Positions 53,801 through 62,874 of a DNA stretch of 64,000 nucleotides are shown here, piece by piece; position 1 is the stretch's first letter; each line of letters opens with the position of its first letter. Under the pieces are notes generated by a model, which was given only the letters and a program-made list of their open reading frames with translations, was not told the origin of the DNA and ran no database searches. Position numbers and translations under genes: made by a program. This DNA is from Planctomycetota bacterium (GTDB lineage Bacteria; Planctomycetota; B15-G4; SIAN01), in NCBI GenBank assembly GCA_028289345.1, contig JANQQL010000024.1:62001-126000 (forward strand), given 5' to 3'.

Positions 53801-54061
53801 ACAACGAAGAAGAGCCCCTTCCGTCGCCGTCTCGGTTTCTTCCGATCCATCGAGGACTTCGGAGTTCAGATGCGACGGCGAACGGCGGGTCGTCAGCTCT
53901 TCGACAAGGGAACTCGTCGAGCGACCGGAGCCGACGGCATCTCGAACTGGAACCGAATGATTCTCGCGAACCTCCTCAAGAGCCAGAGGCGTGGTTCGCA
54001 GAAGCGAGTAGGTCACCGCCGCAATGGCCAACACGACAGCCAGAGGAATCGCGCGTCTCAT
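50822..54061 (-). CDS. membrane-anchored protein of repeated carboxypeptidase-regulatory (CnaB-like) domains
   Basis: 1079 residues from the ATG at 54061. One N-terminal helix (AIPLAVVLAIAAVTYSLL) anchors it or is a signal. The rest is about ten beta-sandwich domains of the carboxypeptidase-regulatory type, each with the G-x-V-x-D-x-x-G-x-P-(L/V) opening: GQVVDDLTGSPVVDARITF, GIVSDDDGNPLPEVNVMFT, GRVVDDRGEPVSEVSVSVF, GRVVDTDGHPVPRFSIQ, GRVLHESGEPISGAIISIPG, GVVFDDEDSPASNALVSLL, TAVDDRGLPIADAQVTLSI. There is no peptidase domain. It is the fourth gene of the sigma/anti-sigma operon (25 bp after the small gene), so it is probably the main product under that sigma factor, acting outside the cytoplasm in adhesion or envelope structure. 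Confidence 0.83.
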   Translation of the reverse strand: MRRAIPLAVVLAIAAVTYSLLRTTPLALEEVRENHSVPVRDAVGSGRSTSSLVEELTTRRSPSHLNSEVLDGSEETETATEGALLRCQILDSRRRGLSGLKLFLIPDSTRELPDPGPELAIDELLLAVQVSMARTDAEGFAELRAPSSGQFLVVLRSRGWEPFRRTLTLRAGDSIDLEHTAEEAMRITGQVVDDLTGSPVVDARITFVPIGRGESWESDFLHRLDYLFATETSISGPNGDFEMSALGGELSTLRVDAESYPVQSVFGPVDDEHVVIRLGQKGHLLGIVSDDDGNPLPEVNVMFTSRGREPAFEGRAPTNEHGTFRLEGIPLGLNRIQVGGPGYATVVEGVDILPGESKFLKFELPPEALFRGRVVDDRGEPVSEVSVSVFDEDLRTLIGVMESEPDGSWFMHWVPEGHRLTVEGIKDGYALAEMPGILAPNEDIVVVMRRRGSLRGRVVDTDGHPVPRFSIQNVPSGFPVAWEYTTRVELDKWEEFQSAEGAFQMFDVWPGSNELRFVAPGFLAKTLRDVSIPMGGAADDLEVVLSRGESIWGRVLHESGEPISGAIISIPGTSFGGHAVAGRVYAPATTDGQGQFQLTGVSTSGFSLLIDTPSNGRIFLENLDVREFPREIVVAATGSIAGQVSVPWSRPDTVCFVSATIPGTWIQTTVTPDVDGAFLIDGLAPGSYVVEFLDQWGAWEHEEYGCQTKMVRVASGQVSRVDFSTQTEGVVGGRLLGSQAGRVNYEAVLFQKAGGKTLEQFARSPLNDNGRFSFFGVPMGDYVVRVTSGQRGTLLALEQEVSIREEEPVRTLEFRVPGGALRGVVFDDEDSPASNALVSLLSMVNGEVRCGSRVSAEGEYRLSTVPDGKYLLHVASQGFAEDYYEVVEIPYQDHLPRIEHWLEPESRLIVTAVDDRGLPIADAQVTLSISDRPRILPALQSSTDAFGNARFVQLPSGRTLLSCHKAGHLPIDGESLALVTGGTLEYRVTLTRLASLRVSVMTREGVARSGQIIFLRSLDDSTDGPWQGSSDRQGEVTFYELAPGEYQAWTEDMVPLTVRVDPGRQTSVTVVVEDGVPAE

Positions 54062-54088
54062 CAAGAGCTCGATTTCAACACACGGCCC

Positions 54089-54331
54089 TTATGGAAACTT
54101 GCTTTTCCGCTTCGAACTCTTCGGTACCCCGCCCGGCTGAATCGGGCCTCCCAGATCGACCGGCCCCCCGGGCTCGACCCCCGACACCTTCTCTTTGGAC
54201 AAAGCCGGGATCTCACCACCGAAAGACGACGACGCCCCCCCCATGAGCAAGAGAATGCTCAACAAAGCGACGCCGACCAAGCCTCCCGAGGCCCACAAAC
54301 GGAACCCAATCACTGGACGATTACGACTCAT
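54089..54331 (-). CDS. small membrane protein of the sigma-factor operon
   Basis: 80 residues with one membrane helix (ASGGLVGVALLSILLLMG) and a Pro/Gly-rich tail (EPGGPVDLGGPIQPGG) ending in a basic run. It overlaps the end of the anti-sigma-like gene by 11 bp and lies 27 bp before the CnaB-repeat gene, so it is translated as part of this operon. No family is recognised. Confidence 0.55.
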   Translation of the reverse strand: MSRNRPVIGFRLWASGGLVGVALLSILLLMGGASSSFGGEIPALSKEKVSGVEPGGPVDLGGPIQPGGVPKSSKRKSKFP

Positions 54332-55358
54332 GGGTACACCAATCTACGTCAAGCACCAATCGAACGGCCGAGTTCGAAGCCCTCTTTTGATCTCGCTCAT
54401 CGTGTGAGAGCAACGAACCAAGGAACTGTACACGGCCCAGGACATCGACAACACTCGTTGACTCTGCGATCGCTTTCTCCGAGCAGAATTGGCGCATCGC
54501 TCGTGCGCTCACCGCTGCCTCACGCGTTCGATTCAAACAAGCCAGCCAGACGATCCGCAGGACATGGGTCGCAACGAATGAGGGGACCGCTTCCACGGCG
54601 TATCGCGCATCGCTCAGCGCCTTGTCGACATGGCCACGCTCGAATCGCCACATTGCCAGATTGTGCAAGGATTGTGCGATCTGGGTCGGAGAGCAACGCC
54701 CCTCCAACGACTTTCGAAGCAACGGGCCGATTCGTCCGGAGTCACCGTAGGAACGCTCGTAGACCGCCTGAAAGTATCGCTCTTCCCATCTCCGCTTCCT
54801 GACAATGGACTCGATCGTGCGAAGCACATGGCGAGCGATGGCCCCCGGCTCGGTCATGACATCTCCCGCACGGTCACAGACCTTGGCCACCGACTGGAGG
54901 TGAGAATCGCGAACAAGAGTTTCGGTACTGATTCGGACGGCAACCCGATCCAACGAGTCCTGGAAACCCAAGCGATCCACTCCACCGTTCACCGCAACCA
55001 AACTTGCGCTGACGTCAGGGTCGAGCAAGAGCGCACCGCGGCCAAGCAAACACAGCTCGTCAATCAGATGGCTTTCCGACTTCCTTGAAAGCTCGGATGA
55101 CAACCAACGCTCGAATTGCTTGGCAGAGAAACGACGGAGCTTCGCGCCTGCGCCATCATGAGGCTCGAAGAATCCGTCCTCGAGGAGAAAGTGATCCTGA
55201 AGGTGCAGTTGCTCAACATAGGACCGGCACGCCTTGCACCGTCGGAGGTGACTTCGAACCCGTTCTTGTCGAGGAGCTTCTCGCCGATCAACCAACCGGT
55301 GGATGTGCCGTCTCATTCCGGGGCAGGGATTCTCCAGGCTCAGTTCAATGGCTGTCAT
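54321..55358 (-). CDS. anti-sigma-factor-like protein with zinc-finger motif
   Basis: 345 residues from the ATG at 55358, chosen because GAGGA lies seven bases upstream; longer frames to 55397 are possible. The N-terminus has the zinc-binding anti-sigma pattern: RRHIHRLVDRREAPRQERVR, then SHLRRCKACRSYVEQL (H-x3-C-x2-C). Unlike classical zinc anti-sigma factors there is no membrane helix; the remaining 270 residues are helical with a TPR-like end (LHNLAMWRFERGHVDKALSD, ARYAVEAVPSFVATHVLRIV). It overlaps the sigma-factor gene by 14 bp, the usual partner arrangement, and probably holds that sigma factor inactive until a cytoplasmic signal. Confidence 0.68.
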   Translation of the reverse strand: MTAIELSLENPCPGMRRHIHRLVDRREAPRQERVRSHLRRCKACRSYVEQLHLQDHFLLEDGFFEPHDGAGAKLRRFSAKQFERWLSSELSRKSESHLIDELCLLGRGALLLDPDVSASLVAVNGGVDRLGFQDSLDRVAVRISTETLVRDSHLQSVAKVCDRAGDVMTEPGAIARHVLRTIESIVRKRRWEERYFQAVYERSYGDSGRIGPLLRKSLEGRCSPTQIAQSLHNLAMWRFERGHVDKALSDARYAVEAVPSFVATHVLRIVWLACLNRTREAAVSARAMRQFCSEKAIAESTSVVDVLGRVQFLGSLLSHDERDQKRASNSAVRLVLDVDWCTHES

Positions 55359-56289
55359 GAGAGTCCTCGCCATCGGTAGTCCCGCGGCTAGCCGCATCTT
55401 CGCCGGACCGCTCCTGAGCCTCCGGGTGGTACTTGATCAGTATCGAAAGAACTCGCTGGTGGAACTCAGACCTGGCTTCTGCCAATCGACGCGCCGCTTC
55501 AATCGGGAGAACGCCGAGTCGTTGCGCGATCTCGTCGATCGACAGCCCGCGGCGGCCTTTCAAGAACAGAACTTGCCGTGACTCGGCGTCCAGCATCAAG
55601 AATGCGTGAACGACCCAGTCTTCGATGTCCTTCTTTTCCAGTCGGACGCGTTTCTTGTCCAGGAGCTCCTCGACTCTCGCGACAAGGTCCTCGTGCGCGG
55701 AGACTCTGAACTTACGGATCCCCGGAACCGGCAAGGAGCTGGCTCGCAAGATCTCCAGCTGCTCCTCGATGACTGCATCCGAACAGGAAGCCAACATGTG
55801 AAAGAGGGTCCAGCTCCCGGAAGGAGCTTTCCATCGAAACCGATCCCCAAACGACTCACCGTCGTACCAACCGCGAAAGTAGCGATGGAGCCTCAAATAG
55901 ACCTCAGACACAATTTCGTCGACGTCAAGAGGAAACGCTCCCTGCTCCACCTTGTGGTCGAGGTAATCGATCAAGCGCTCGCTGTTCAGATGACAGAACG
56001 CCATGAAGACAGGGTCTTCAAGCTCATTCTTCAGTCGCTGGAACAGCTGGATCGACAGCGTCTCGACACTTTCCGTCCCCGGGGGTAAAGACTTGTAGTC
56101 AATGAGTGGAGCGACTTCGGGATGCAACCGCTCCAACTCGGCAACCAACTGCAAATGCCGATCAAGGACTCGGTGCACAGTCTCCGACAGTCGCGTGGGG
56201 CGCTGGCCTATGGAACGATGAGGTGCACGCCCCGATGCGTGCACACCAGGCTTATGCCCTTTGGGATTCTTTCCCTTCTTCTTCGACAC
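55345..56289 (-). CDS. ECF-like sigma factor
   Basis: 314 residues starting at a GTG with GGAG six bases before it. The C-terminal region has sigma-70 region 4: LDAESRQVLFLKGRRGLSID, then EIAQRLGVLPIEAARRLAEA, the helix-turn-helix for -35 binding. Region 2 is present but diverged (FMAFCHLNSERLIDYLDHKV, VDEIVSEVYLRLHRYFRGW). It has a 90-residue basic N-terminal extension (KKKGKNPKGHKPG) and a longer linker than standard ECF factors (about 180 residues). It heads a four-gene overlapping operon with an anti-sigma-like gene, a small membrane gene and the CnaB-repeat gene, and likely controls this operon or others like it. Confidence 0.75.
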   Translation of the reverse strand: MSKKKGKNPKGHKPGVHASGRAPHRSIGQRPTRLSETVHRVLDRHLQLVAELERLHPEVAPLIDYKSLPPGTESVETLSIQLFQRLKNELEDPVFMAFCHLNSERLIDYLDHKVEQGAFPLDVDEIVSEVYLRLHRYFRGWYDGESFGDRFRWKAPSGSWTLFHMLASCSDAVIEEQLEILRASSLPVPGIRKFRVSAHEDLVARVEELLDKKRVRLEKKDIEDWVVHAFLMLDAESRQVLFLKGRRGLSIDEIAQRLGVLPIEAARRLAEARSEFHQRVLSILIKYHPEAQERSGEDAASRGTTDGEDSHDSH

Positions 56290-56713
56290 CTGAAGCTCCG
56301 ACCACGATCAGAGACCTCACCCTTAGGAAGAGGGTAGATGATGACCTAGTTTCGACAAAGATCTGAGGGAAGGACGAAGCACCGAGATTCCACAAACCAT
56401 TTCATTGCAGACACTTACATCCACCAGGCACAACAACAAGAGTTCCTCCGCCACCCGGTGCGCACGAGACAGCTCTTTGCCCGAGACTCCTCCTGAGCGA
56501 TGCTCCACAGCCGGCGGGACGATTCCCAGGGACAGTGAGACAAAGCAACAGTGATACAAAGTACGTGTCAAAGGGAGCAAGGACTGCGAGGACACGACGG
56601 GCCTTCGAGTGCGATCGGTAAGGGGCCTGCCCGACAGTCCTGGCGCGGCGAGCAGCCCCTCTGGCTTAACCGCCGGCTCGTCCCGAGGTCGAAGGCTCGG
56701 GTCCATCCACCAG
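56290..56713. other. intergenic region
   Basis: 424 bp between the M1 peptidase gene and the sigma-factor operon, both reading leftward. It should hold the promoter of the sigma operon. No gene or clear terminator is seen. Confidence 0.45.
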
Positions 56714-59089
56714 TCAACCCCCTTCCGTTCCCGCCTCTCCCAATTCACTTCCCGCTTCCTCTTCCCCCTTCTCCTCCGCCTCCCGCGCATCCCGCATCGG
56801 ATTTGGCTTCTCCTCGCGCTTCTTCAGCCGAAACCGCTTTTCCTCCGTCTTCCGCGGATAGTGGTTGTTCGAGAGCTCGGCATCTGCGGTCTCGAGATGG
56901 GGATCCAGCGTGATCCGCTCGATCTTCCGATGGCCCATCAGCAGCTTCGAAGCCCGCCAGGGATTGCGGCGCCAGATCTCTGCCGGCACCCGGACCTCTT
57001 CCACCTCACCGTCTTCGTACTCGACCTCGAGAATCACCGGCATCACCAGTCCGCCTTTGTTCTCGAGCCCCACGACGTGGAAGTAGAGGTCGGTCGCTAG
57101 AAGGTCCGCCTCGTCGTCCTCGAACTCCTTCACGAGCTTCTCGTACTTTTCGACATCCTGAGGAGTGACGTCGAGTTCGTCGTACTCGTTGTAGAAGTCC
57201 GCGAGCTGGGGATACGCGTCGACGCGCTTCGGTAGTTCCTTGTTGCGCGTTTGAGCCAGGGTCTTCGGCTCCTCGTCGCGCTTCTTCTTCTTTCGCGTCT
57301 TCTCGACGTTTGGATCACGACTGTCGATGAGGTACCGGTCGACAGACTCGATCGAGAGGTCGGTGTGATCCGTGGTGTAGAACCAACCGCGCCAGAACCA
57401 GTCGAGGTCCACGGCGGACGCATCTTCCATGGTGCGGAACAGGTCGGAAGGCTCGGGTCGGCGGAACTTCCACCGGTTGGAGTACTCCTTGAAGGCGAAG
57501 TCAAAGAGTTCGCGGCCCATGACAGTTTCGCGCAGGATGTTCAAGGCGGTCGCTGGCTTGGCGTAGGCATTCGAACCGGACTGCAGGATCGACTCGGAGT
57601 TGGTCATGATCGGCACCGAGTAGCTGTCGGTCATGTAGTCGACGATCTTCTTCGGTTCTCCTCGCCAGGAGGGGTAGTCCTCTTCCCACTCTTGCTCGGC
57701 GAGATACTGAACGAAGGTGTTCAAGCCCTCGTCCATCCAGGTCCACTGGCGTTCGTCGGAGTTGACGATCATCGGGAACCAGTTGTGGCCGACCTCGTGA
57801 ATGATGACGGAGATGAGGCCGTACTTGGCTCGCTTGCTGTACGTCCCGTCCTCTTCCGGACGCGGCCCGTTGAAGCAGATCATCGGGTACTCCATCCCTC
57901 CGACGGGCCCGTTGACCGAAATCGCGACGGGATAGGGGTAGGGGAAGGTGAACCGTGAGTACACGTCGATGGTGTGGATGATGGAGTGGGTGGAGTAGCG
58001 GCTCCACAATGGGTCGCCTTCCTTGGGGAAGAAAGACATGCAGAGGACGCCGTCCTTGTCCGGATTCTCGCCCTCGATCTTGTGGTACTTCGCATCCCAG
58101 ATGAACTTGCGGGAGGTGGCGAAGGCAAAGTCGCGCACGTTGTCGGCATGGAACACCCAGGTCTTCTTTTCCGTGGACTGGGTCTTCTCGTTCTCGAGGG
58201 CCTCGTCGGGAGTGACCACGTAGATAGGTTCTTTGGCGCTCTTCGCTTGTTCGAGTCGATCTCTTTGGACAGGACTCAAGACCTCGTCCGGGTTCTGCAG
58301 CACTCCGGTCGCCGCGACCACGTGGTCGTCCGGAACGGTGATGGCGACCTGGTAATCCCCGAACTCGAGAGTGAACTCGCCCCGGCCAAGGAACTGTTTG
58401 TTCTGCCAACCATTGACGTCGGTGTAAGCCGCCATGCGCGGGAACCAGTGGGCAAGTTCGTACAGGCAGTTGCCGTCGTCCTCGAAGAACTCGTAGCCCG
58501 TGCGCGCCCCCACCTCCTTCGAGTGGTTGATCGCGTAGTTCCAGTCGATCGAAAAACGAACCGCATCGCTCGGCCGCAACGGCTGCGGCAGATCGATCCG
58601 CATCATGGTGTCCACGATCGTGTGGGGCAGCGGGTTTCCCTCGGCATCTCGCACCGCGGTGATGGACGCGCTACCGTCGAACTGTGGACGTGCAAGCATC
58701 CGTCGCATCGAACGATAGGTCTGCTCTTCGTCCAGATCCGGCGCCCAGGAACTCAGCGCCGAATGCGACTGCGGCGACAGGATGTTGGCGTCAACCTGGA
58801 CCCACAGGTACTTCAGCTCGTCCGGGGAATGGTTGGTGTAGCGGATGGTTTCGGAGCCGGTGAGATGTTGCTTGTCGTCGTCGATCTCGACGTCGATGAC
58901 GTAGTCCGCGCGCTGTTGCCAGTAGGCATGACCCGGCGCACCGGATGCGGTCCGGTAGATGTTGGGCGTCGGGAGAATCTCGTCGAGCTGACGGAACTTG
59001 TCCGGCCGGTCCTCACGCTCACCACCCAGGGCAACCCCCAGAACGAGAACCGCGAGGAAAACGACACGAGTCGAGGCGCGAAAAGGCAT
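56714..59089 (-). CDS. exported M1-family metallopeptidase (aminopeptidase N fold)
   Basis: The ATG giving MPFRASTRVVFLAVLVLGVA has GGAG seven bases upstream and a clean signal peptide; the 85 residues of the longer frame are not credible. The 791-residue protein has the N-terminal beta domain (DYVIDVEIDDDKQHLTGSET), the exopeptidase motif as VGGMEYPM (GAMEN variant), and the zinc motif HEVGHNW near residue 430 with the third ligand in WMDEGLNTFVQYLAEQEWE. The tail is charged and repetitive (KKKKRDEEPKTLAQ; KKREEKPNPMRDAREAEEKG) and probably flexible. M1 enzymes remove N-terminal residues from peptides. Signal peptide and motifs suggest a periplasmic or surface enzyme. It is divergent from the alcohol dehydrogenase gene. 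Confidence 0.93.
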   Translation of the reverse strand: MPFRASTRVVFLAVLVLGVALGGEREDRPDKFRQLDEILPTPNIYRTASGAPGHAYWQQRADYVIDVEIDDDKQHLTGSETIRYTNHSPDELKYLWVQVDANILSPQSHSALSSWAPDLDEEQTYRSMRRMLARPQFDGSASITAVRDAEGNPLPHTIVDTMMRIDLPQPLRPSDAVRFSIDWNYAINHSKEVGARTGYEFFEDDGNCLYELAHWFPRMAAYTDVNGWQNKQFLGRGEFTLEFGDYQVAITVPDDHVVAATGVLQNPDEVLSPVQRDRLEQAKSAKEPIYVVTPDEALENEKTQSTEKKTWVFHADNVRDFAFATSRKFIWDAKYHKIEGENPDKDGVLCMSFFPKEGDPLWSRYSTHSIIHTIDVYSRFTFPYPYPVAISVNGPVGGMEYPMICFNGPRPEEDGTYSKRAKYGLISVIIHEVGHNWFPMIVNSDERQWTWMDEGLNTFVQYLAEQEWEEDYPSWRGEPKKIVDYMTDSYSVPIMTNSESILQSGSNAYAKPATALNILRETVMGRELFDFAFKEYSNRWKFRRPEPSDLFRTMEDASAVDLDWFWRGWFYTTDHTDLSIESVDRYLIDSRDPNVEKTRKKKKRDEEPKTLAQTRNKELPKRVDAYPQLADFYNEYDELDVTPQDVEKYEKLVKEFEDDEADLLATDLYFHVVGLENKGGLVMPVILEVEYEDGEVEEVRVPAEIWRRNPWRASKLLMGHRKIERITLDPHLETADAELSNNHYPRKTEEKRFRLKKREEKPNPMRDAREAEEKGEEEAGSELGEAGTEGG

Positions 59090-59371
59090 GCGGAAACTCC
59101 ATTGCGGAGAAAAGGACACCGGCAGGCTACCACCTGTCGAACCGGTCGTGTTCGGCCGGCTGAGGTCGCGCGTGTGCCGCACGCCTCCCAGGGGATCGAC
59201 ACTGAGCGCGGGAAAGTTCTCTATGGTGTGCCGGCCCCACGGACGATGCCACCGACGCACCCCGCTGGTCGTCACTGCCGCACCCGGGGGAAAGCGACGC
59301 CTCTCGACGTCGCAAACTCTTCTCGGCGCCACCGCGACCGCCACGAACTCTTGTACGACGGAGCCTCGAAC

Positions 59372-60517
59372 ATGCTCGGATTCCGGATGCCGACGCGGGT
59401 GGAGATTCGCCCGGGATGCCTTGCGGACCTACCGCAGGTCGCGCGGGAGCTGAACGCCTCGAGTTCGCTCCTGGTCATGGATCCCGGCCTCGCCGCCACG
59501 CCCTGGCCCGAACGAGTTCGCCGTGCATTGGGCGATGCGTCGATTCGCGTGGAGGTGTTCGATCAGGTCGAAGCCAATCCACGCACCACGACAGCAGAGA
59601 AGATCGCCGGACAAATCACGGACGCGGGCCTCGACCTGGTGATTGGACTCGGAGGAGGGAGTTCCCTCGATGCAGCCAAGGCCGGCGCCATGTTGGCGAC
59701 CAATCCGGGTCGCCCTGTCGGTGAACTTGCGGGGAAGGAGTTGTACGAACACGCGCCCAAGCCATTGATCGCCGTGCCAACCACTTGTGGCACCGGGTCC
59801 GAGGTGACTTGGGTTTCAGTCCTGAGTGACACCGAGAATCGGACCAAGATCAGCGTCAAGGGCGATTCGATGTTCCCCAACCAGGCGCTGGTCGACGCCG
59901 ATCTGATCCGAACGCTCCCGGCGAACCTGGTCACGTGGACCGGGCTCGACGCCATGACTCACGCAATCGAGGCGACGACCTGCTCGGTCGGGAACCCGGT
60001 TTCCGATGCACTGGCGGAATCGGCGATTGCCCTTCTGTTCGAGTACCTGCCGCGCGCTGCTCAGGACGTCGAGAACGACCACGAAGCACGCGCCGAGGTG
60101 ATGCGAGCTGCGACCATCGCCGGACTGGCCTTTGGCAACGCGGACGTGGCCGGGGTCCACTGCCTGTCGGAGTCCCTGGGCGGCATGTTCGATGTTCCGC
60201 ATGGACTCGCCAACGCGATCCTGCTCACGCCCGTGTTGCGTCACCACGGCACTCACGTCGAATCACGACTGGCTGCGCTTGCCTCGCGCGTTCACGGCGA
60301 CGCCAGGGAAGTCCCGGAGAACGAACGAGCGGAAGCGTTTCTGACCCGTCTCCAAGGTTTGGTGACGACGCTCGAAGTCCCTTCCTTCCACTCGTTCGAC
60401 ATCGGTCCCGAACACTACGACGCGATCGCCGCCGCCGCCGTGGCCAATGGCTCCAATGACTCGAATCCACAACCGATGGCGGAGACCAACTATCTCGAAA
60501 TCTTGCGAGGACTTTGA
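59372..60517 (+). CDS. iron-containing alcohol dehydrogenase (type III)
   Basis: The ATG at 59372 follows GGAG; the open frame extends far upstream antisense to the peptidase gene and that part is not real. The 381-residue protein shows VIGLGGGSSLDAAKAGAML (NAD(P) glycine loop), AVPTTCGTGSEVT, ALVDADLIRTLPANLVTWTG followed by LDAMTHAIEA (metal Asp and His), and VHCLSESLGGMFDVPHGLAN (metal His residues). Length and motif spacing are normal for the family, which reduces aldehydes or oxidises primary alcohols and diols with an iron or zinc ion. Substrate cannot be told from sequence. The gene may be co-transcribed with the PQQ gene that starts 138 bp later. Confidence 0.93.
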   Translation: MLGFRMPTRVEIRPGCLADLPQVARELNASSSLLVMDPGLAATPWPERVRRALGDASIRVEVFDQVEANPRTTTAEKIAGQITDAGLDLVIGLGGGSSLDAAKAGAMLATNPGRPVGELAGKELYEHAPKPLIAVPTTCGTGSEVTWVSVLSDTENRTKISVKGDSMFPNQALVDADLIRTLPANLVTWTGLDAMTHAIEATTCSVGNPVSDALAESAIALLFEYLPRAAQDVENDHEARAEVMRAATIAGLAFGNADVAGVHCLSESLGGMFDVPHGLANAILLTPVLRHHGTHVESRLAALASRVHGDAREVPENERAEAFLTRLQGLVTTLEVPSFHSFDIGPEHYDAIAAAAVANGSNDSNPQPMAETNYLEILRGL

Positions 60518-60654
60518 GGTCCTTGTTCCGCATGGGCGCGGCCCCAAGATCGACGGTTCCCTCGGGTGTGTCGCAAGAAGCCTCGCACAAGCCCGTTTTC
60601 CCACTGAGTTCTGCCATACTGGCCGTCCCCCTCTCCCAGAAAGGCACATCCTTC

Positions 60655-62874
60655 ATGACGCCCCGATCCCTCCTCCCCCTCCCGATCTGCGCCGCTCTCG
60701 TTTCCCTGACAACCCCCACCGCGTTGGCCGCTTCCACCGACGGCGCCGACTGGCCTCAATGGCGAGGCCCGGACCGCACCGGGATTTCGGCCGAATCCAT
60801 GTGGAGCGCAGAAGGTAAGGCCACCCCGCTGTGGACGAAGGATTTGGGCCTGGGGCATTCTTCCTTCGCCGTGGCCGACGGTCGGGTCTACACCCTCGGT
60901 TACGACGCGGAAGAGAAGCTGGACTCCGTCTATTGCTTCAACGCCGAGACGGGCGAGGAAGTCTGGCGTCACCGGTATGGAGCCGAGATCTGGGACGTCG
61001 CCCATGACGGCGGAGCCTTGACGACGCCGACGGTGGTGGACGGTTTGGTGTACACCTCCAATCGAGAAGCGAAGGTTTTCTGCTTTGAGGGAGACTCGGG
61101 CGAGATCATCTGGTCCCGCGACCTTCGCGAGGATCTCGAGCTGGAGCCGCCGACTTGGGGATTCTCAGCATCTCCGCTGGCGGTGAACGGACTGATCGTC
61201 TTGAACATGGACCGCGTCATTGCCCTGGATCCGAGCACGGGAGAACAGGTTTGGATCTCGGAGAAGGGATACGGGAAGGCCTACTCGACGCCGACGCCGT
61301 TTGCCCTCGAGGAAACGGACTACTTGGCGGTGCTGAGCGGGTCGGGCCTCGCGCTGTTGCTGACGGAAGATGGCACGGAGACCGACTTCTTTGGTTGGTC
61401 CAAGGACCCGGAGATCTATCCCATGTCTCCGGTGGTCATCGATGACCGTCTGTTCATCTCCGCGGGTTATGACCGCGGCTGTGCGATGCTGCGAGTGAAG
61501 GATGGGAAACTCACGGAGCTGTGGTCCAGCCGCGTCATGCGCAACAAGATGTCGGGCGCGGTGCTGTTCAAGGATCACTTGTTCGGTTTCGACGAATCGA
61601 TCCTGAAATGCATCGACCTGGATGGCAACGAGCGCTGGCGGGTGCGAGGGATGGGAACCGGCTCGATGACCATTGCCGGCGAGCGACTCGTCATTCTGGA
61701 TGGGCGCGGTCACATCATCGTGGGCGAAGCCGATCCGGAGAAGTACACCGAGCTGTCCCGTCAGTCGGTGTTTGAAGACGGCACGAGCTGGTCCACTCCG
61801 ATCCTGAGCCATGGCCGGGTGTACTGCCGCACCAGCTTGGGGGCCATGGCCTGCCTCGACTACCGTGGCACGGGAACGGTCGCCCAGGGCACGCAGGACA
61901 CCGCCAAGGAGATTCCCTCCGCCGAGTCCATCGTTGCTCGCCACATCGCAACGGTGAAGGGCCAGCAGGCTCTGGACCAGGTCCGGTCCCTCACCATGAG
62001 TGGGACCAGTCAGAGTCTGATCAACACGGTTCGCTCAGGGGCGATCAACCTGTCCTGGGATGCCAAGGAAGGCTTCTCTTGGAAGGACGAAACCGGGTTC
62101 GACTTCGGGTTCAATACGGACTGTGCCTGGAGGATGACCCCGCGCTCGGCACCGACGGTTCTGAAAGACGAAGACCAGAAAGTGATGCATCGGGCCGGTG
62201 ACCTGCAGCGCCTGTTCGACCCGTCCCTCGGCTTTTCTTCCATGGAAACCGTCGATGCTACGGTGATCGAAGGCCGCGATTGCTACTCGGTTCGTGCCAC
62301 GACCCCCGACGGCGCGGAGCGAACGCTGTACTTCGAGATCGATTCCGGGTTGTTCGCTGGACACGAAGGAGAAGGCCTGTCGCTGTGGACTCTTTCCGAG
62401 TACCAGGACTTCGGCGGGGTGATGCTCCCCACCCACTGGTCCATCTTCGAACCGGTCAAGGGGGAGCGAGCTTCGGCGGTGTTCGAGACGGCCTCGATCA
62501 ATCCTTCCCCAGACGTTGCACGATTCGCGACGCCGGACAAGATCAAGCCGTTCCTGCGAACTCCCGAAGAAATCGAGCGGGACAACGTCCGCCTGAAGCA
62601 ACTGCACGCCGCCATGATCGGCGAATGGCGCTCCGAGGACGGCGAGGATGACCGCGTCATGGGCTTTCAGGTGGACGAAGGGTTCTTCCTTTTCGTCCGT
62701 CCGGAACGAGATCCCACCTACCTCAGCGAACCCGACGAAGAAGGGCGCGTGTGCATGCTCGAAGCCACCTACGTCACCTTCACCCCAGAGAAGAACGAGC
62801 AGGGGATTGTCGAGGCCATCGTCATTCGCGTGGGTGAGGACGTCCGGGACCGGTTGATTCGGGTGGAGTCTTGA
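60655..62874 (+). CDS. exported PQQ-type beta-propeller protein with C-terminal extra domain
   Basis: The start at 60655 gives a signal peptide (RSLLPLPICAALVSLTTPTA) after an AAAGG ribosome site. The mature protein opens DWPQWRGPDRTGISAE, as does its shorter relative at 22215, then has propeller blades (YCFNAETGEEVWRHRYG, VIALDPSTGEQVWISEKGYG, ILKCIDLDGNERWRVRG) up to about residue 425. From about 440 there is a second domain not present in the relative, resembling the outer-membrane lipoprotein-sorting type (SLTMSGTSQSLINTVRSGAI, LQRLFDPSLGF, TLSEYQDFGGVMLPTHW), followed by a last small beta domain. No metal or PQQ ligands can be recognised with confidence. A secreted binding or lipid-handling role is possible. 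Confidence 0.82.
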   Translation: MTPRSLLPLPICAALVSLTTPTALAASTDGADWPQWRGPDRTGISAESMWSAEGKATPLWTKDLGLGHSSFAVADGRVYTLGYDAEEKLDSVYCFNAETGEEVWRHRYGAEIWDVAHDGGALTTPTVVDGLVYTSNREAKVFCFEGDSGEIIWSRDLREDLELEPPTWGFSASPLAVNGLIVLNMDRVIALDPSTGEQVWISEKGYGKAYSTPTPFALEETDYLAVLSGSGLALLLTEDGTETDFFGWSKDPEIYPMSPVVIDDRLFISAGYDRGCAMLRVKDGKLTELWSSRVMRNKMSGAVLFKDHLFGFDESILKCIDLDGNERWRVRGMGTGSMTIAGERLVILDGRGHIIVGEADPEKYTELSRQSVFEDGTSWSTPILSHGRVYCRTSLGAMACLDYRGTGTVAQGTQDTAKEIPSAESIVARHIATVKGQQALDQVRSLTMSGTSQSLINTVRSGAINLSWDAKEGFSWKDETGFDFGFNTDCAWRMTPRSAPTVLKDEDQKVMHRAGDLQRLFDPSLGFSSMETVDATVIEGRDCYSVRATTPDGAERTLYFEIDSGLFAGHEGEGLSLWTLSEYQDFGGVMLPTHWSIFEPVKGERASAVFETASINPSPDVARFATPDKIKPFLRTPEEIERDNVRLKQLHAAMIGEWRSEDGEDDRVMGFQVDEGFFLFVRPERDPTYLSEPDEEGRVCMLEATYVTFTPEKNEQGIVEAIVIRVGEDVRDRLIRVES

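Noticed and set aside
57501-58409. 302-codon minus-strand frame
   Set aside because: Alternate frame inside the M1 peptidase gene; Arg/His-rich with no motif.
57974-59371. Upstream 466 codons of the alcohol dehydrogenase frame
   Set aside because: Antisense to the M1 peptidase; the family start and a ribosome site are at 59372.
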